Source of the DNA: Candidatus Latescibacterota bacterium | GTDB taxonomy: Bacteria > Latescibacterota > UBA2968 > UBA8231 | Length of the DNA: 11,148 nucleotides | Reading direction: 5' to 3' | NCBI GenBank assembly: GCA_003529325.1 | Contig: DPVW01000501.1 | Coordinates: 26,207 to 37,354, forward strand | In this document: piece by piece, positions 8,469-11,148 of the stretch | How the letters are laid out: each line of letters begins with the position of its first letter | Position numbering within the stretch: the first letter of the stretch is position 1 | Position numbers and translations under genes: made by a program | The notes under the pieces: model-generated | What the model was told of the DNA's origin: nothing | Databases searched by the model: none | Seen by the model: the letters and a program-made list of their open reading frames with translations, nothing else

Positions 8469-8476
8469 ACGGCACA

Positions 8477-9283
8477 ATGGGTATGACAGAAGAAGAGAAG
8501 TTCCGCTTCGATCTCACGGGGTTTCTCGTACGGCCCGCGATCCTTACAGCCGACGAGATCGCCCCCATCGTCGATCAGATCGATCGCATCAAGCACGACC
8601 CGGAGTCACTGCCGGTGGAAGAGCGGGCCGTTCCCGGTGGCGCTATGAGTCTGCTCATCGATCATCCCAAGGTGACGGAGGTTCTGCACGACCTCATCGG
8701 TCCCGACGTGCGCATGGAGGGCACATTCTGCGTCTGGCGCAGCAAGGGGGAAGTGCATGGCGGCCTTCATGGTGGCGGACCGGGACAGATCGATCCCATC
8801 TTCGGCTACCGTTGTGCCAATGGCCGCATCCATGCCGGTATGGTGCGCGTCATCTTCGAACTCACGGATGTGACAAAGCAGGACGGTGCCACGCACTTCA
8901 TTCCCGGTAGCCACAAGGCGAACTTTCCCATGCATGCAGATCACATGTCGCTGGAAGCTGGGAAGCGGTCGGAATTTCTCGCGACCTACGAGTGTCCTGC
9001 GGGAAGTGCGATCTTCTTTACAGAAAATCTGTGCCACGCCGGTCCCCCGTGGGAGCGGGAGACGCCTCGGGTAGCTGTACTCAATGCATACTCCCACCTG
9101 GCTACACACTGGCATCGCCTGACGATTGCACCAGAGGTGATGGCCGGATTGTCGCGCCAGAGACAGGCGTGGTTTCGCGAGCCGTGGATCGCAGACTTTC
9201 GCACCTCACCGGCAACGCACAACACGACGGATCGTTTTCTGCAGATGGAAGAGCCGACGGTCCGCCTGGACCATCAATCTTGA
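8477..9283 (+). CDS. Phytanoyl-CoA dioxygenase (PhyH)-family protein, 268 aa
   Basis: A member of the PhyH branch of Fe(II)/2-oxoglutarate oxygenases, a cupin-like fold with diverse and mostly unknown substrates. The N-terminus has the usual pattern 'F..tGFLVRPAILTADEI' (11-28). The iron site loop reads GEVHGGLHGGGPG (91-103), with His94 or His98 in an H-G-G context and no Asp two residues later. The distal parts are clear: GATHFIPGSHKANF (137-150), His187 in ENLCHAGPPW and Arg198 in ETPRVAVLNAYS, the expected 2-oxoglutarate-binding arginine. It has no signal peptide and is cytoplasmic. It is transcribed divergently from the sulfatase operon, with which it may be co-regulated, and converges on the BKACE gene, with only 16 nt between the two stops. 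Many environmental bacteria carry numerous PhyH-family genes next to sulfatases. The family call is firm; the reaction is not. Confidence 0.9.
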   Translation: MGMTEEEKFRFDLTGFLVRPAILTADEIAPIVDQIDRIKHDPESLPVEERAVPGGAMSLLIDHPKVTEVLHDLIGPDVRMEGTFCVWRSKGEVHGGLHGGGPGQIDPIFGYRCANGRIHAGMVRVIFELTDVTKQDGATHFIPGSHKANFPMHADHMSLEAGKRSEFLATYECPAGSAIFFTENLCHAGPPWERETPRVAVLNAYSHLATHWHRLTIAPEVMAGLSRQRQAWFREPWIADFRTSPATHNTTDRFLQMEEPTVRLDHQS

Positions 9284-9287
9284 TTAC

Positions 9288-9301
9288 GAGTCAGCAGACT
9301 C
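9288..9301. terminator. Small hairpin between convergent stops (weak)
   Basis: GAGTC (9288-9292) and GACTC (9297-9301) form a perfect 5-bp stem with an AGCA loop in the 16-nt gap between the PhyH and BKACE stops, running into the BKACE stop codon. It is well placed for a shared terminator, but the stem is short and no T run follows on either strand, so it is only a candidate. Confidence 0.25.
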
Positions 9302-10115
9302 AAGACAGACTCAGGATCTGCCGGGCCTCCTCTGGGGTCGCTACGGCCCGCTCCGCCTCGACGGCGATGCGGGCCATGCGGGCCACGAGTTGTTCGTTGC
9401 TGGCCAGTTCTCCCCGCCGGTAGTAGAGGTTGTCCTCGAGGCCGACCCGAACATGGCCGCCCATGCCGATGGCCAGCACCCCCATGGGCAGCTGCCAACG
9501 ACCGAGACCTGCCACCGTCCACGTTGCCGACGGTGGGATCGACTCTCGCAGGAACAGCAGCTGCCTCGCCGTCGCCGGCTGCGAGCCACGGCTGCCCATG
9601 ACGAAGTCGAAATGCAGTGGCTCTGTCGCCAGACCCTGCTCGACCAGCGCCAGAGCGTTGTCGATCATACCCGCTTCGAAGATCTCCATCTCCGGTTTGG
9701 TCCCCGCATCGACCATGGCCTGCGCCAGGATGGCGACGGTGTCGAAGGAATTTGCGTAGACCTGGTCGGGAAAGTTCATCGAACCCGTCGTCAGCGACGC
9801 CATCTCGGGCTGAATCCGCCGCACGGGTATGGCACGCACCTGGGCGTCAAGATCGGCACGACCGCCCGTCGAGATTTGCACGATCAGGTCTGTGCGCTCC
9901 GTGATCAGGGTGTGGATGCGGGTGAAGATCTCCGGATCCAACGTGGCGCCCCCCTCTGCGTCGCGCGCATGGACATGGGCGATGGCGGCACCTGCGTCAC
10001 GGCATTTCACCGCTGCGTCGGCGATCTCTTCCGGCGTCAGCGGCACGTGGGGGGTACGGTCGCGACTGGGAACGCTGCCATTGAGGGCGGCCGTAAGGAT
10101 GACGGGCTGTGTCAT
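9300..10115 (-). CDS. Beta-keto acid cleavage enzyme family (BKACE, DUF849), 271 aa
   Basis: BKACE proteins, with Kce of lysine fermentation as the type member, are Zn-dependent enzymes that condense a beta-keto acid with acetyl-CoA and split it into acetoacetate and a new CoA ester. The family marks are present: ILTAALNGS at 6-14, HVHARD with Zn ligands His47 and His49, STGG at 82-85, PEMEIFEAG at 141-149, MGSRG at 173-177, and GGHVRVGLEDN with His221 and Glu227, the position expected to complete the Zn site. Length is normal, and the protein is cytoplasmic with no signal peptide. The specific keto acid is not known. The ATG at 10115-10113 overlaps the recQ stop by 4 nt (ATGA), and no good Shine-Dalgarno is seen, so translation is probably coupled to recQ. 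No acetoacetate- or CoA-metabolism gene is adjacent in the window. Confidence 0.93.
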   Translation of the reverse strand: MTQPVILTAALNGSVPSRDRTPHVPLTPEEIADAAVKCRDAGAAIAHVHARDAEGGATLDPEIFTRIHTLITERTDLIVQISTGGRADLDAQVRAIPVRRIQPEMASLTTGSMNFPDQVYANSFDTVAILAQAMVDAGTKPEMEIFEAGMIDNALALVEQGLATEPLHFDFVMGSRGSQPATARQLLFLRESIPPSATWTVAGLGRWQLPMGVLAIGMGGHVRVGLEDNLYYRRGELASNEQLVARMARIAVEAERAVATPEEARQILSLS

Positions 10116-11148
10116 ACGCTGTTGCCGGACGCTCCCACGTCTCGAAGGATGCGCAGGATGTCGTCGCCGAATTTCTCCACCTTGTTGGGGCCGATGCCGT
10201 GCGCGAGTTGCAGTTCGTCTATGCCGGAGGGACGCAGGGTGGCGATATCGCGCAGGGTGCGGTCGCTGGCCACGACGTAGGGAGGTTTGCCTTCCTCTCT
10301 GGCCGTCTCCAAGCGCCAGGCGCGCAGGGCTTCGAAGATTCTGGCGCCGAGCTGGTCCAGGTCGGAGGGGACCGGTGCGGCCCGCTTCCGGCCACCAGTG
10401 CGGGGTGCGCCCTTCGGCGCGCGCCGTCGCCCAGCATCGGCGGCGGGTAGCAGCAGACGCGCCGGACGTCGTTCGTGAATCACGTCGTAGCCTTCATCGG
10501 TGACGACGACGACGGGGCGGTCACCGCCGGAAAAATCGACCCAACCGGCGGTGACGCAACGCCTCAGCAAGGTCAGAATCCACTCCTCTTCTCTCTCGGA
10601 AAGCAGACCGTATGTCGGGGTCTGATCGAGGCCGGCGCGGGACAGGCGCAGATCGTCGGCACCGCGAAGCAGACGGGCGGCGGCGCCGATACCGAAACGA
10701 CCGTGCACGCGGGCGACACCGCAGAGGGCCTGGCGCACGACTCGATTGACCTCGTCGGCATCGTGAGCCTCGTCATCTGACAGTTTCAGGCAGACGTCGC
10801 ACTTGCCACAGCCGGACAAGATCTCCGCCTCGTCGCCAAAATAACGCAGGATCGCATCGTGACGGCAGCCGCCTCCTTCGGCGTAACGCATGAGCTCGAG
10901 GAACAGGTTCCAACGGTGGCGGACGGTCTCCGGGTCAGGGATACGACCGTCCACGTCACTCTCGATCAGGCGTCGACGCAGGGCCATGTCTCCGGGGGAT
11001 AACAGCAAAAGACAGACGGCGTCCTCCCCGTCCCGGCCAGCACGGCCGGCCTCCTGGTAGTAGGCCTCCACCGAACTGGGCGGTGCCAGGTGGACGATAC
11101 AACGAACGTCGGCACGGTCGATGCCCATGCCGAAGGCGTTGGTGGCAA
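10112..11148 (-). CDS. recQ: ATP-dependent DNA helicase RecQ, C-terminal 344 residues (5' end outside window)
   Basis: RecQ is a 3'-5' DNA helicase for recombination and replication repair. The window holds its C-terminal part. It starts within helicase motif V (ATNAFGMGID) and continues into motif VI (YYQEAGRAGRDG, which contains the arginine finger). The RecQ zinc region follows: Cys in GGGCRHDAILRYFGD, then CGKCDVC, giving the four cysteines expected. A winged-helix (RQC) region comes next (about 130-235, from NRVVRQALCGVARVHGRFG to VVVVTDEGYDVI). A basic Arg/Lys/Pro linker precedes a C-terminal HRDC domain (LDQLGARIFEALRAWR to IGPNKVEKFGDDILRILR). This is the full domain order of E. coli-type RecQ. 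The frame remains open to the window edge, so the helicase core lies beyond it. The stop overlaps the BKACE start by 4 nt. Confidence 0.95.
   Translation of the reverse strand, partial: ATNAFGMGIDRADVRCIVHLAPPSSVEAYYQEAGRAGRDGEDAVCLLLLSPGDMALRRRLIESDVDGRIPDPETVRHRWNLFLELMRYAEGGGCRHDAILRYFGDEAEILSGCGKCDVCLKLSDDEAHDADEVNRVVRQALCGVARVHGRFGIGAAARLLRGADDLRLSRAGLDQTPTYGLLSEREEEWILTLLRRCVTAGWVDFSGGDRPVVVVTDEGYDVIHERRPARLLLPAADAGRRRAPKGAPRTGGRKRAAPVPSDLDQLGARIFEALRAWRLETAREEGKPPYVVASDRTLRDIATLRPSGIDELQLAHGIGPNKVEKFGDDILRILRDVGASGNSV

Larger units (their letters stand above)
8376..8476. promoter_or_regulatory. Divergent control region between sulfatase operon and PhyH gene
   Basis: These 101 bp separate the starts of the sulfatase operon (minus) and the PhyH gene (plus), so both promoters must lie here or within the opposing gene. 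The stretch 8391-8432 is richer in A/T than the rest of the window, as expected for promoter DNA, but I find no convincing -35/-10 pair on either strand. It also holds the inverted repeat at 8434-8455 and the ribosome binding sites of both genes. Confidence 0.6.

Noticed and set aside
8432..8476. N-terminal extension of the PhyH protein from a GTG at 8432
   Set aside because: AGGAGAG lies 8 nt before ATG 8477, and the extension covers the inverted repeat without adding conserved sequence.
8376..8477. N-terminal extension of the first sulfatase from a TTG at 8477
   Set aside because: The added 34 residues are Arg-rich and unlike a signal peptide, would cross the control region and the PhyH start, and ATG 8375 gives the usual family N-terminus with a ribosome binding site.

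Overview
The window is GC-rich and densely coding. It carries enzymes of the kind found in uncultured, sulfatase-rich environmental bacteria (Latescibacterota, Poribacteria, Planctomycetota, Gemmatimonadota/Acidobacteriota-like): two formylglycine-type sulfatases, two periplasmic imidazolonepropionase-like amidohydrolases, a phytanoyl-CoA-dioxygenase-family protein, a beta-keto acid cleavage enzyme and RecQ. The phylum is an inference from gene content only. I see no tRNA, rRNA, CRISPR array, insertion sequence or phage gene.

Layout: (1) 1-108, minus, is the first 36 codons of a small protein resembling the YjfB putative motility family, cut by the window edge. (2) 161-1352, plus, holds a 238-aa protein I do not recognise, followed 2 nt later by a DUF72 (YecE-like) gene that is broken by an internal deletion and frame change near 1060. 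(3) 8375-1267, minus, is a four-gene operon: sulfatase, a 996-aa double amidohydrolase, a 436-aa amidohydrolase and a Tat-exported sulfatase. The first two junctions are 1-nt stop/start overlaps and the last is a 10-nt gap. (4) 8376-8476 is a divergent control region with a perfect 7-bp inverted repeat. (5) 8477-9283, plus, is the PhyH-family enzyme. (6) 11148-9300, minus, is the C-terminal part of RecQ overlapping by 4 nt a BKACE (DUF849) gene.

The most coherent unit is the operon in (3), which looks like a small catabolic cassette. One sulfatase and both amidohydrolases carry export signals, while the first sulfatase appears cytoplasmic. Only one of the three amidohydrolase domains keeps the HxH metal motif, so the others may be scaffolds or have changed chemistry. 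The PhyH-family gene is transcribed divergently from the same 101-bp region and may be co-regulated. It has HxG where the HxD iron-ligand motif is expected. The substrate of the cassette cannot be read from the sequence.
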